From NCBI GenBank assembly GCA_934371505.1, contig CAKRNW010000024.1:1-22747 (forward strand): a stretch of DNA of 22,747 nt, in the 5' to 3' direction. The notes below the pieces were generated by a model. The model was not told the DNA's origin. It saw nothing but the letters and a program-made list of their open reading frames with translations, and did not search any database. A program made the position numbers and the translations under genes. Below, one piece after another: positions 6,490 to 15,059 of this stretch; position 1 is the first letter of the stretch, and the number at the start of each line of letters is the position of its first letter. The DNA is from an uncultured Lachnospiraceae bacterium. Its GTDB lineage: Bacteria; Bacillota; Clostridia; Lachnospirales; Lachnospiraceae.

Positions 6490-7671
6490 ATGAACGAATT
6501 TGCTTTAAAGTACGGTTGTAACCCCAATCAGAAACCTTCCCGCATCTACATGGAGGACGGTTCTGAGCTTCCCATTAAAGTATTATGTGGAAGACCCGGC
6601 TATATCAATTTTCTCGATGCTTTTAATGGCTGGCAGCTGGTCAGTGAATTAAAAAAAGCCACCGGCCTTGCCGCTGCCACCTCCTTTAAACACGTTTCTC
6701 CTGCAGGTGCTGCCGTAGGGCTTCCTCTTTCCGAGGTGGAGCGTAAAATTTACTGGGTGGATGACCTGGATATGGAGTTTACTCCCCTGGCAAACGCTTA
6801 TGCAAGAGCCCGTGGCGCAGACCGCATGTCCTCCTTCGGTGATTTCATCGCCCTGTCCGATGTCTGTGACGAGGCTACCGCCAAAATTATTAAACGGGAA
6901 GTTTCTGACGGTGTCATTGCTCCCGGTTATACGCCTGAGGCTTTGGAAATCTTAAAAGGCAAGAAAAACGGAAACTACAATGTCATCGAAATTGATGCCA
7001 CCTATGTGCCCTCTCCTTTAGAACGGAAACAGGTTTACGGCATCACCTTTGAACAGGGACGGAACGAACTTCACATTAACGATGAATTACTATCCAATCT
7101 GGTAACAGAAAATAAGGAGATTCCCGAGTCCGCTAAAATTGATCTGATTATTTCTCTGATTACCCTGAAATATACCCAGTCCAATTCTGTCTGTTATGTA
7201 AAAGGCGGTCAGGCCATCGGGATCGGTGCTGGACAGCAGTCCCGTATCCACTGCACCAGACTTGCAGGAAACAAGGCTGACAACTGGTATCTGCGCCAGG
7301 CTCCTCAGGTATTAAATCTTCCTTTCCTGGATAACATCAAACGTGCAGACCGCGATAATGCCATCGATGTTTATATCAGTGAAGATTACATGGATGTGCT
7401 GGCAGATGGAGAATGGGAAAAAACCTTTAAAGAGAAACCTCCTGTTTTTACAAAGGAAGAAAAACGTGCCTGGTTGGACACTCTCACCGATGTGGCGTTA
7501 GGCTCCGATGCTTTCTTTCCCTTCGGTGATAACATTGAGCGGGCCCACAGAAGTGGTGTAAAATATATCGCACAGCCCGGCGGCTCCATCCGCGATGACA
7601 ATGTTATCGAAACCTGCAATAAATACGGCATTGCCATGTGCTTTACTGGCATCCGTCTGTTCCATCACTAA
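6490..7671 (+). CDS. AICAR transformylase (phosphoribosylaminoimidazolecarboxamide formyltransferase), stand-alone
   Basis: 393 residues, corresponding to the C-terminal transformylase half of bifunctional PurH without the N-terminal cyclohydrolase half. It transfers a formyl group from 10-formyl-tetrahydrofolate to AICAR. Visible: the catalytic Lys-His pair K67-H68 in SFKHVSPAGAAVG, the stretch SNSVCYVKGGQAIGIGAGQQ, and the conserved ending GIRLFHH. The start at 6490 fits the family N-terminus (MNEFALKYGCNPNQKPS) and has GAGG 7 bases upstream; ATGs at 6478 and 6484 are in frame but overlap the ribosome site. The gap to the upstream cyclohydrolase gene is 38 bases, so the two are almost certainly co-transcribed and together supply the two PurH reactions. 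A palindromic repeat and two hairpins follow. Confidence 0.93.
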   Translation: MNEFALKYGCNPNQKPSRIYMEDGSELPIKVLCGRPGYINFLDAFNGWQLVSELKKATGLAAATSFKHVSPAGAAVGLPLSEVERKIYWVDDLDMEFTPLANAYARARGADRMSSFGDFIALSDVCDEATAKIIKREVSDGVIAPGYTPEALEILKGKKNGNYNVIEIDATYVPSPLERKQVYGITFEQGRNELHINDELLSNLVTENKEIPESAKIDLIISLITLKYTQSNSVCYVKGGQAIGIGAGQQSRIHCTRLAGNKADNWYLRQAPQVLNLPFLDNIKRADRDNAIDVYISEDYMDVLADGEWEKTFKEKPPVFTKEEKRAWLDTLTDVALGSDAFFPFGDNIERAHRSGVKYIAQPGGSIRDDNVIETCNKYGIAMCFTGIRLFHH

Positions 7672-7683
7672 GTAAAATCATAA

Positions 7684-7730
7684 ACAAAGAGCCGCTTGTC
7701 GGCTCTTTGCACGCGCGGCGGTATGCCAAG
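7684..7730. repeat. Palindromic repeat, copy B
   Basis: A 47-base match to the element at 759-806, in the same orientation on the plus strand. The first hairpin is a perfect 10-pair stem (7685-7694 with 7700-7709, loop CTTGT), followed by the GC-rich block ending in GGTATGC. It starts 13 bases after the transformylase stop codon. There is no T-run after the stem, so it is not an ordinary terminator. Confidence 0.7.
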
Positions 7731-7731
7731 C

Positions 7732-7770
7732 TTTTCATTTCATAGGAAGGAATTTCCTATGAAATGAAAA
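7732..7770. other. Perfect 17-pair hairpin between convergent genes
   Basis: The arms 7732-7748 and 7754-7770 are perfectly complementary with a 5-base loop. The right arm shares its last few A bases with the left arm of the terminator at 7768-7800. It may add to transcript-end stability or termination for the serA side. Confidence 0.65.
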
Positions 7771-7800
7771 ACCTCCGGGGTTCCAAACTCCGGAGGTTTT
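7768..7800. terminator. Bidirectional rho-independent terminator between the purine genes and serA
   Basis: AAAACCTCCGG pairs perfectly with CCGGAGGTTTT, extended by two further pairs including a wobble, around a 7-base loop. T-runs occur on both strands. It lies 27 bases past the serA stop codon and serves the convergent transformylase and serA transcripts. Confidence 0.9.
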
Positions 7801-7827
7801 CTTATGTATACAATCTTTTATTCTCTT

Positions 7828-8991
7828 TTATTTTACCACTCTCACGCGGAATACACCTTCTATGGCAGCCAACTGCTCCACGATGTCAGGAGACACTGCG
7901 CTCTCCAAGTCAAACATGGTGTAAGCATATTCACCTTTGGACTTGTTGGTCATATCGGTAATGTTAATACCCTTGTTACCCAAAACAATCGTAAACTGGG
8001 AAATCATGTTGGTAATATTTTTGTGAAAAATCGCCACACGGCCTGCCTGGCTGCAGATACCCATGTCACAGTTGGGATAGTTGACAGAGTTTACGATGTT
8101 ACCGTTTTCCAGGTAGTTCATCAGCTCTTTGACTGCCATCTTCGCACAGTTATCTTCGGACTCCTCAGTGGATGCTCCCAGATGGGGAATGACAATCACT
8201 CCCTCCTGTCCTGCTGTGGTGGGATTGGGGAAATCTGATACATACCTGCGTACCTTGCCAGCCTTAATCGCATCCAGAACAGCCTTCTCGTCTACCAGCA
8301 AATCCCTTGCAAAGTTTAACAGAATCACGCCATCTTTCATCTTTGCAATGGCATCTGCGTTAATCATGCCCTTGGTGGAATCCAGCAGAGGTACATGGAT
8401 GGTGATCATATCACAGTTCTCGAAGATTTCTTCTACATTTAATACATGCTTGACATCACGGCTTAAGTTCCATGCCGCATCTACGGATACATAGGGGTCA
8501 TAGCCGTACACATCCATGCCCATATGTCTCGCTACATTGGCAACCTTGACACCGATGGCACCCAGACCGATAATGCCCAGTTTTTTGTCCTGGATTTCTG
8601 TTCCGGCGAAATTCTTCTTCGCTTTCTCTGCAGTTTTTGCAATGTTGGCATCCGCTTTGTTTTCTTTGACCCATTCAATACCGCCAACTACATCACGGGA
8701 AGCTAACAGCATACCGGCAATCACCAGCTCTTTTACACCGTTTGCATTGGCACCGGGAGTATTGAATACCACGATACCCTTCTGGGCACAGGCATCCAGG
8801 GGAATGTTATTCACACCGGCTCCGGCTCTTGCGATGGCTAACAGATTTTCCGGCAGTTCCATCTCGTGCATGGAGGCACTGCGCACCAGAATCCCTTCCG
8901 CCTCGTTCACATCCTCTGTTTTCTCGTAATCTGCAGTGAAGTTCTCCAGACCAACTGTGGAAATGGGATTTAAGCAGTTATATTGAAACAT
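7828..8991 (-). CDS. serA: D-3-phosphoglycerate dehydrogenase
   Basis: 387 residues. Oxidises 3-phosphoglycerate to phosphohydroxypyruvate with NAD, the first step of serine synthesis. The Rossmann motif is GLGAIG (142-147). Catalytic positions are R229 in NFARDLLVDE, the acidic residue after it and H270 in IPHLGAS. A C-terminal ACT domain (about 317-387) is typical of the shorter serine-sensitive type. The start at 8991 is one base after the serC stop, with AAGGAG about 9 bases upstream; an upstream in-frame ATG at 9012 would add 7 residues inside the serC 3' end and lacks a site. Second gene of serC-serA, followed by a strong terminator. ACT feedback by serine is a family expectation. Confidence 0.94.
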   Translation of the reverse strand: MFQYNCLNPISTVGLENFTADYEKTEDVNEAEGILVRSASMHEMELPENLLAIARAGAGVNNIPLDACAQKGIVVFNTPGANANGVKELVIAGMLLASRDVVGGIEWVKENKADANIAKTAEKAKKNFAGTEIQDKKLGIIGLGAIGVKVANVARHMGMDVYGYDPYVSVDAAWNLSRDVKHVLNVEEIFENCDMITIHVPLLDSTKGMINADAIAKMKDGVILLNFARDLLVDEKAVLDAIKAGKVRRYVSDFPNPTTAGQEGVIVIPHLGASTEESEDNCAKMAVKELMNYLENGNIVNSVNYPNCDMGICSQAGRVAIFHKNITNMISQFTIVLGNKGINITDMTNKSKGEYAYTMFDLESAVSPDIVEQLAAIEGVFRVRVVK

Positions 8992-8992
8992 C

Positions 8993-10075
8993 TTACGCAT
9001 TCTCCTTTTCAAAGTTTCTCATAAACTCAACCAATTTTTCTACACCCTCGATAGGCATTGCGTTGTAGATGCTTGCTCTCATACCGCCAACGGTTCTGTG
9101 ACCTTTCAGATTTACAAATCCGGCTGCAGCTGCCTCTTTGACAAATTTCGCATCCAGTTCTTCATTTCCGGTTACGAAAGGAACATTCATCAGGGAACGG
9201 TCTTCGGGAACAACGGTTCCTTTGAACAGTCTGCTCTCATCCAGGTAATCGTAGAGAATCTTGGCTTTCTTCTCATTGCGCTCCTTCATTGCCTGAAGTC
9301 CACCCATTTTCTTAATCCACTTAAACACCTTGCCACAGATATAAATGCCATAAGCGGGCGGGGTATTGTATAAGGAAGCATTATCTGCATGGATTTTATA
9401 TTTCAGCATGGTAGGTGTGCCGGGCAGGGTATCCTCGGTAATTAAATCTTCACGGATAATCACGATAACCACGCCAGCGGGTCCGATGTTCTTCTGAACA
9501 CCACCATAAATCACGCCATATCTGGTCACATCTACAGGCTCGGATAAGAAACAGGAGGAAACATCAGCTACCAGAGTTTTACCCTTGGTATTGGGCAGTT
9601 TTTTGTATTTGGTTCCGTAAATGGTATTATTTTCACAGATATAAACATAATCCAGGTCATCCGGAATATCCAGGTCGGAGCAATCCGGAATATAGGAGAA
9701 GGTCTTGTCTGCAGAGGATGCAAGTTCAAGAGCCTCTCCGTAGATTTTAGCCTCCTGATATGCTTTCTTTGCCCACTGACCGGTTACAATGTAGCCTGCT
9801 TTTCTGTTTTTCATCAGATTCATGGGAATCATTGCAAACTGCTGACTCGCACCACCCTGTAAAAACAGAACTTTATAGTTGTCAGGAATATTCATGATCT
9901 CTCTCAGGTCAGCTTCTGCCGTTTTGATAATGTTGTCATAAACTTTAGATCGATGGCTCATCTCCATAACGGACATGCCGCTGCCCTCATAATCTAACAT
10001 TTCATCGGCTGCTTCTTTTAATACTTCTTCCGGCAGTACTGCAGGACCTGCGGAAAAATTGTAAACTCTGGACAC
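8993..10075 (-). CDS. serC: Phosphoserine aminotransferase
   Basis: 360 residues, the usual family length. A pyridoxal-phosphate enzyme that transaminates phosphohydroxypyruvate with glutamate to give phosphoserine. The PLP lysine is K195 in GGVQKNIGPAG; the phosphate-binding GGASQQF is at 74-80 and D171 in VADVSS contacts the cofactor. The protein begins MSRVYNFSAGPA, as in relatives, but the codon is GTG: AAGGAGG sits 8 bases before it, and the nearby ATG at 10082 is out of frame. A very good promoter lies at 10126-10154. serA follows almost without a gap. No phosphoserine phosphatase gene is present in the window. Confidence 0.95.
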   Translation of the reverse strand: MSRVYNFSAGPAVLPEEVLKEAADEMLDYEGSGMSVMEMSHRSKVYDNIIKTAEADLREIMNIPDNYKVLFLQGGASQQFAMIPMNLMKNRKAGYIVTGQWAKKAYQEAKIYGEALELASSADKTFSYIPDCSDLDIPDDLDYVYICENNTIYGTKYKKLPNTKGKTLVADVSSCFLSEPVDVTRYGVIYGGVQKNIGPAGVVIVIIREDLITEDTLPGTPTMLKYKIHADNASLYNTPPAYGIYICGKVFKWIKKMGGLQAMKERNEKKAKILYDYLDESRLFKGTVVPEDRSLMNVPFVTGNEELDAKFVKEAAAAGFVNLKGHRTVGGMRASIYNAMPIEGVEKLVEFMRNFEKENA

Positions 10076-10125
10076 GATTCATTCCTCCTTATTCATGTAT
10101 ACCATAATAACATTGCTTAACTTCC

Positions 10126-10154
10126 ATTGTACTTTAACGCACTACTTTAGTCAA
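10126..10154 (-). promoter_or_regulatory. Sigma-A promoter of serC-serA
   Basis: On the minus strand TTGACT (10149-10154), exactly 17 bases, then TACAAT (10126-10131). Each box is one base from consensus. It gives a leader of about 45 bases before the serC start, with no obvious attenuator. Confidence 0.85.
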
Positions 10155-10188
10155 CTGCATTGTTAAATAATTTGCATCACTTTCTTAC

Positions 10189-10215
10189 GCAGCAAAACAG
10201 CAAGTGTTTTACTGC
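10189..10215 (-). other. Hairpin at the end of the L,D-transpeptidase gene
   Basis: GCAGTAAAACA pairs with TGTTTTGCTGC (one wobble) around a 5-base loop, touching the stop codon. No T-run follows on the minus strand, so it is at best a weak terminator or a 3'-end stabiliser. Confidence 0.4.
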
Positions 10216-11663
10216 TAATAAAACAGAATTACCGGTGTTCCCACTTCTACTTTGTCATAAATCTGAGCCATGGCATCCTTGGGGGTGTTGATGCAGCCGT
10301 GGGAACCCTTGGTTTTGTAAATCTCCCCCCCAAACTCTTTCCGCCAGGAGGCATCATGGATTCCAATGTTTCCCTTCACCGGCATCCAGTAGCTGACAAA
10401 GGAGGCATAATTCGGTCCCCTCAGGGTACGGTTTCGCTGTTTATTGTAGACATAGCATACTGCCGCCGGGGTATCCATCTTCCGCTTCATATTGCCGGTG
10501 ACGATGGGGGTCTCCAGAAAAAGTTCTCTCTCCACATAGACATACAGGGTCTGATTGGTCATATCCACTTCAATGTAGGTATCTCCGATATCATCTTTTC
10601 CCCGGTAAAGCGCCTCGTGGGAATAGGTCGGCGTATGTACTTCCGAAAGTTTCCGGGCAAAGGCATCCGTCAGATACTGGATTTCTGCCTCCCGGTCAAT
10701 CTTTGTACCATAGGTGTCACCCTTTACCATCACGATACCGCCCCTGGTGGTCTGAAAGGGGCGCTCCACCCCGTAGGTATCATAGCTGTCTGCCAGACTG
10801 TTGATAAATGTCGGAATTCCTTCCGGATTTTCCTGGATATTTCCATTTTCATCCAGCAAAATATTTCCAGCCTCGTCTGTGAGTATCCAGTCACAGACCA
10901 CCGAGGCATCCAGGGGAATCCGGGCATCTCCCATATCGTAGACAATCTTACAGCTATTCTGGAAGGCGTCCACCTTTTCCCACAGCCGTCGCAGCCCTTC
11001 TGTCTCTTCCGTTTCCGGCAGATCACTATAGGCTTCCGTTTCGGTTAAATCAATCTCCCGCTGTCCCTGACACAGTGCCTGTTTAATCTGTTCACAGGCT
11101 TTTTCAGTGTCTAAAATATGAGTCATCGTGTCCGACAGCCGGTAACCTTCTTCCGTTTTTTCCATGGACAGACCGTGGTCCGTTGTCTGCTCCAGCTGTA
11201 CTTCCGGCAATTGTGCAAAAGCATCTGCCAGCATTTCCCGGTTCACAGTAAGCTGAGGAGTCATTGTACGGCCGCGTCCCTGATTTCCTATAGAAAACAG
11301 ATTTTCTCCCCACAGGAGAGGGTTTTGTTTCGCCAAAAGCACACGAAGAGGCGTCGTAAAATCAGCCCGTAGGATTTCATTTCCCAGCGTCAGTCTTTCC
11401 TGTACCTTTTCCCCTTCTTTATAAAGTATGACAAGAACTTCTGAACCATCATACTGATTCAGAAGTTCCTCACTCATCACTTCCACGGATTTACCTGTGC
11501 AATATAAACCATTGACCCAGGTTCCAAAGGCAAAGCCATCCAGATAATACAAACCGACTGCCAGATAGCCTGCCACCAGCAGGGAAAAGAGAACCAACAG
11601 CACAGGGACTGCTCTCCTGCGTCTGTTTTTTCTTTTTTGATTAAGCTGCTGTTTTTGCTCCAT
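10215..11663 (-). CDS. L,D-transpeptidase (YkuD domain), membrane-anchored
   Basis: 482 residues. A very basic N-terminus (KRKNRRRR) is followed by one membrane segment (about 19-40), placing the rest outside the cell. The C-terminal YkuD domain carries the catalytic signature: H436 in GIHDASW and S454-H-G-C457 in SHGCIN, C457 being the nucleophile. Such enzymes form 3-3 cross-links in peptidoglycan or attach proteins to it. The long middle part (about 60-330) fits the peptidoglycan-binding-like domain often found before YkuD in Firmicutes. Its ATG overlaps the ilvB stop as TAATG, so it is translationally coupled to a branched-chain amino acid gene. That is an odd partner; the operon link is probably positional rather than functional. 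Confidence 0.92.
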   Translation of the reverse strand: MEQKQQLNQKRKNRRRRAVPVLLVLFSLLVAGYLAVGLYYLDGFAFGTWVNGLYCTGKSVEVMSEELLNQYDGSEVLVILYKEGEKVQERLTLGNEILRADFTTPLRVLLAKQNPLLWGENLFSIGNQGRGRTMTPQLTVNREMLADAFAQLPEVQLEQTTDHGLSMEKTEEGYRLSDTMTHILDTEKACEQIKQALCQGQREIDLTETEAYSDLPETEETEGLRRLWEKVDAFQNSCKIVYDMGDARIPLDASVVCDWILTDEAGNILLDENGNIQENPEGIPTFINSLADSYDTYGVERPFQTTRGGIVMVKGDTYGTKIDREAEIQYLTDAFARKLSEVHTPTYSHEALYRGKDDIGDTYIEVDMTNQTLYVYVERELFLETPIVTGNMKRKMDTPAAVCYVYNKQRNRTLRGPNYASFVSYWMPVKGNIGIHDASWRKEFGGEIYKTKGSHGCINTPKDAMAQIYDKVEVGTPVILFY

Positions 11664-13339
11664 TACTGTTTCTCTTTTAAATCCTTCTCGTCAAATACTT
11701 CGGAAATAGGTGCGCCTGCAGGAACCATGGGGAATACCTTGTCATCCGGGTCAATCACAACCTCAATCAGTACCGGGGCTTTCAATGCGATGGCTTTCTC
11801 AATGGCAGGAGCCACTTCCTCTTTCTTGGTCACCTTGATGGCGGTGCAGCCCAGTCCTTCTGCGGTCTTACAGAAATCCACCTTATCGTCCAGAACCGTC
11901 TGGGAATAACGGTGGTCATAGAATAAAGTCTGCCACTGACGCACCATCCCCAGTACATGGTTGTTAATGACAATCTGAATGATGGGAATATTGTAACGGC
12001 TGGCAGTTGCCAGTTCGTTCATATTCATACGGAAGCAGCCATCACCGGCGATATTCACACAGATTTTTTCCGGTACACCCATCTTTGCTCCGATGCAGGC
12101 ACCAAGACCGTAGCCCATGGTACCCAGTCCTCCGGAAGAAAGGAAGGTACGGGGGCTGGTATATTTGTAATACTGTGCTGCCCACATCTGGTGCTGTCCC
12201 ACATCGGTGGAAATCACGGCTTTGCCTTCGGTGATGCGGTATAACTCCTCCATCACATAAGGACAGGATAAAACTTCACGGTTATAGTCTAAGGGATATT
12301 TCTCTTTCAGTGCGTAAATCTTCTGGAGCCATTCATCATGGTTCATCTCAGGAAGCATCTCGTTTAACTTGGTAAGGATATCCTTTAAATCACCAACGAC
12401 AGAGACATCGGTATGAATGTTCTTGTTGATTTCTGCCGCATCAATATCAATGTGGAGAATCTTGGCATTCTCTGCAAATTTTTTAGGATTTCCCACCACA
12501 CGGTCAGAGAATCTGGCACCCAGGGCAATGAGCAGGTCACATTCACTGACTCCCAGGTTGGATGCCTTGGTTCCGTGCATGCCAATCATGCCGGTATAGT
12601 GGGGATCGGTTCCGTCAAAAGCACCCTTTGCCATCAAAGTATCACAAAGAGGCGCCTGAATTTTATCCACCAGTTCCTTTACCTGTTCACTGGCACCTGA
12701 AATCACTGCGCCGCCACCTAAGTAAATGAAAGGTTTTTTGGATGCCTTAATCAGTTCTGCAGCTGCCTCCAAATCCTCCTGGGTGTACTTCTCCGGCTGT
12801 TTCACCTCTGCGGGTTTTGCCGGGATGTATTCATATTTGTTGGCAGTTACATCCTTGGTGATATCCACCAGAACCGGTCCCGGTCTGCCGGAGCGGGCAA
12901 TCTGGAAAGCTTTGCGAATGGTATCAGCCAGAATGGAAATATCCTTGACAATGTAACCGTGCTTGGTAATAGGCATGGTCACACCGGCAATATCCACCTC
13001 CTGAAAAGAGTCCTTTCCCAGTGCCGGAAGATTCACGTTTGCCGTGATTGCCACCATGGGCACAGAATCCATGTAAGCGGTGGCGATACCGGTAACCAGG
13101 TTGGTGGCTCCGGGACCGGAGGTTGCCATGCAGACACCGACTTTTCCGGTGGCTCTGGCATATCCGTCTGCCGCATGTGCTGCGCCCTGCTCATGGCTGG
13201 TGAGCACATGAAAAATTTCGGGATGTTTATAGAGGGCATCATAAACATTTAAAATCGTACCGCCGGGATAACCAAATACGGTATCTACGCCCTGTTCTTT
13301 CAGACATTCTACTACAATTTCTGCTCCTGTCAGTAACAT
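11663..13339 (-). CDS. ilvB: Acetolactate synthase, large (catalytic) subunit
   Basis: 558 residues, the normal length. A thiamine diphosphate enzyme condensing two pyruvates to acetolactate, or pyruvate with 2-ketobutyrate, at the start of valine, leucine and isoleucine synthesis. E50 in SHEQGAAHAADGYARATG activates the cofactor, and the diphosphate/Mg motif runs from G432-D-G434 to N459-N460. The FAD-binding middle domain and the GYPGG segment near residue 24 are typical of biosynthetic AHAS rather than the catabolic AlsS. No ilvN regulatory subunit gene is adjacent, which is unusual because ilvB and ilvN are normally paired. An AAAGGAGC site is 8 bases upstream, and the gap to ilvD is 21 bases. 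Confidence 0.94.
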   Translation of the reverse strand: MLLTGAEIVVECLKEQGVDTVFGYPGGTILNVYDALYKHPEIFHVLTSHEQGAAHAADGYARATGKVGVCMATSGPGATNLVTGIATAYMDSVPMVAITANVNLPALGKDSFQEVDIAGVTMPITKHGYIVKDISILADTIRKAFQIARSGRPGPVLVDITKDVTANKYEYIPAKPAEVKQPEKYTQEDLEAAAELIKASKKPFIYLGGGAVISGASEQVKELVDKIQAPLCDTLMAKGAFDGTDPHYTGMIGMHGTKASNLGVSECDLLIALGARFSDRVVGNPKKFAENAKILHIDIDAAEINKNIHTDVSVVGDLKDILTKLNEMLPEMNHDEWLQKIYALKEKYPLDYNREVLSCPYVMEELYRITEGKAVISTDVGQHQMWAAQYYKYTSPRTFLSSGGLGTMGYGLGACIGAKMGVPEKICVNIAGDGCFRMNMNELATASRYNIPIIQIVINNHVLGMVRQWQTLFYDHRYSQTVLDDKVDFCKTAEGLGCTAIKVTKKEEVAPAIEKAIALKAPVLIEVVIDPDDKVFPMVPAGAPISEVFDEKDLKEKQ

Positions 13340-13360
13340 GTTTTCTGCTCCTTTATCTTC

Positions 13361-15034
13361 CTACTGATGCTTGGGCATCTCCAATACAGCGCCTCTGTTT
13401 CCACTGGTGACCATCTCTCTGTATCTTGCCAGATAGCCTGTGGTAACCTTCGGCTCCTTGGGCTGCCATTTTGCCTTACGGGCTGCCAATTCCTCATCGC
13501 TTACTTTCACATTCAGTGTCATATTGGGAATGTCGATGACGATGATATCACCCTCCTCCACCAGGGCAATGGGACCTCCCACTGCAGCCTCAGGAGATAC
13601 ATGTCCGATGGAAGCGCCACGGGATGCACCGGAGAAACGGCCATCCGTGATCAGTGCCACACTGGAACCCAGTCCCATACCGGCAATGGCAGAGGTGGGA
13701 TTTAACATCTCACGCATACCGGGACCTCCCTTAGGCCCTTCATAACGGATCACAACCACATCTCCTGCCACAATCTTGCCGCCTTTAATGGCTGCGATGG
13801 CATCCTCTTCGCACTCAAAGACTCTTGCAGGGCCTTCGTGTACCATCATCTCTGGTACGACTGCGGAACGTTTTACCACACTGCCATCCGGTGCCAGATT
13901 TCCTTTTAATACAGCAAGACCGCCGTTTTTGCTGTAAGGATTCTCAACAGGCCGGATAACCTCCGGATTCTTGTTCACCGCATCCTTAATATTTTCTCCG
14001 ATGGTCTGTCCGGTTACAGTCATGCAGTCGGTGTGGAGCAGTCCGATGTCTGCCAGTTCCTTCATGACTGCATAGACACCGCCCGCCTCGTTTAAGTCCT
14101 CCATATAGGTAGCACCTGCCGGAGCCAGATGACATACATTGGGGGTTTTCTCACTGATTTCGTTGGCAAAGGAAATATCAAAATCAAAGCCAACCTCATG
14201 GGCAATCGCCGGCAGATGAAGCATAGAGTTGGTGGAGCAGCCCAGTGCCATATCTACGGTGAGTGCATTTAAAATAGCGTCCTTTGTCATAATGTCACGG
14301 GGACGGATATCTTTCTTTAACAGTTCCATCACTGCCATTCCGGCATGTTTTGCCAGACGGATTCTGTCGGAATAAACAGCTGGGATGGTGCCGTTTCCCC
14401 GAAGTCCCATTCCCAGTGCCTCAGTGAGACAGTTCATGGAGTTTGCGGTATACATACCGGAGCAGGAACCACAGGTAGGGCAGACCTTTTCCTCGAATTC
14501 CTTTAACTCTGCATCCGTCATTCCTCCTGCTGCGTGGGTTCCCACTGCCTCAAACATGGAAGAAAGACTTCGTTTCTGACCCTTTACATGACCGGCAAGC
14601 ATGGGACCGCCGGATACAAATACGGTGGGAACATTGATTCTGGCTGCCGCCATCAACAGGCCGGGTACATTTTTATCACAGTTGGGCACCATCACCAGGG
14701 CGTCAAACTGATGTGCCATCGCCATACACTCGGTAGAATCCGCAATCAGATCTCTGGTAACCAGAGAGTATTTCATGCCAATGTGTCCCATGGCAATACC
14801 ATCGCAGACTGCGATGGCCGGAAATACCACCGGCACACCTCCAGCCTCTGCCACGCCTAATTTTACGGCATTGACAATTTTATCCAAGTTCATGTGACCG
14901 GGTACGATTTCATTATAAGAGCTTACGATACCAATGAGGGGCTTTTTCATCTCCTCCTCGGTGAAGCCCAGCGCGTTAAAAAGACTTCTGTGGGGTGCCT
15001 GCTGTGCGCCTGTTTTTACATTATCACTTCTCAT
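13361..15034 (-). CDS. ilvD: Dihydroxy-acid dehydratase
   Basis: 557 residues. Dehydrates dihydroxyisovalerate and its methyl homologue to the 2-keto acids in valine and isoleucine synthesis. Conserved iron-sulfur segments are NCDKN (C119) and CPTCGSCSGM (C191 as the cluster ligand). The position that is a third cysteine in [2Fe-2S] members is glycine here (IVPGH, about 43-47), as in the E. coli enzyme, which suggests an oxygen-sensitive [4Fe-4S] form fitting an anaerobe; that is an inference. Also visible: GCSTNSMLH and GRFSGASRGASIGHVSPEA. The start has CAGGAGG about 9 bases upstream. It lies 25 bases after leuB. Confidence 0.95.
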   Translation of the reverse strand: MRSDNVKTGAQQAPHRSLFNALGFTEEEMKKPLIGIVSSYNEIVPGHMNLDKIVNAVKLGVAEAGGVPVVFPAIAVCDGIAMGHIGMKYSLVTRDLIADSTECMAMAHQFDALVMVPNCDKNVPGLLMAAARINVPTVFVSGGPMLAGHVKGQKRSLSSMFEAVGTHAAGGMTDAELKEFEEKVCPTCGSCSGMYTANSMNCLTEALGMGLRGNGTIPAVYSDRIRLAKHAGMAVMELLKKDIRPRDIMTKDAILNALTVDMALGCSTNSMLHLPAIAHEVGFDFDISFANEISEKTPNVCHLAPAGATYMEDLNEAGGVYAVMKELADIGLLHTDCMTVTGQTIGENIKDAVNKNPEVIRPVENPYSKNGGLAVLKGNLAPDGSVVKRSAVVPEMMVHEGPARVFECEEDAIAAIKGGKIVAGDVVVIRYEGPKGGPGMREMLNPTSAIAGMGLGSSVALITDGRFSGASRGASIGHVSPEAAVGGPIALVEEGDIIVIDIPNMTLNVKVSDEELAARKAKWQPKEPKVTTGYLARYREMVTSGNRGAVLEMPKHQ

Positions 15035-15059
15035 GGATTGTTCCTCCTGCTGGATTTTG

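Noticed and set aside
10299..11048. Long plus-strand open frame opposite the L,D-transpeptidase gene
   Set aside because: Lies wholly inside a convincing YkuD-domain gene, with no start signal of its own.
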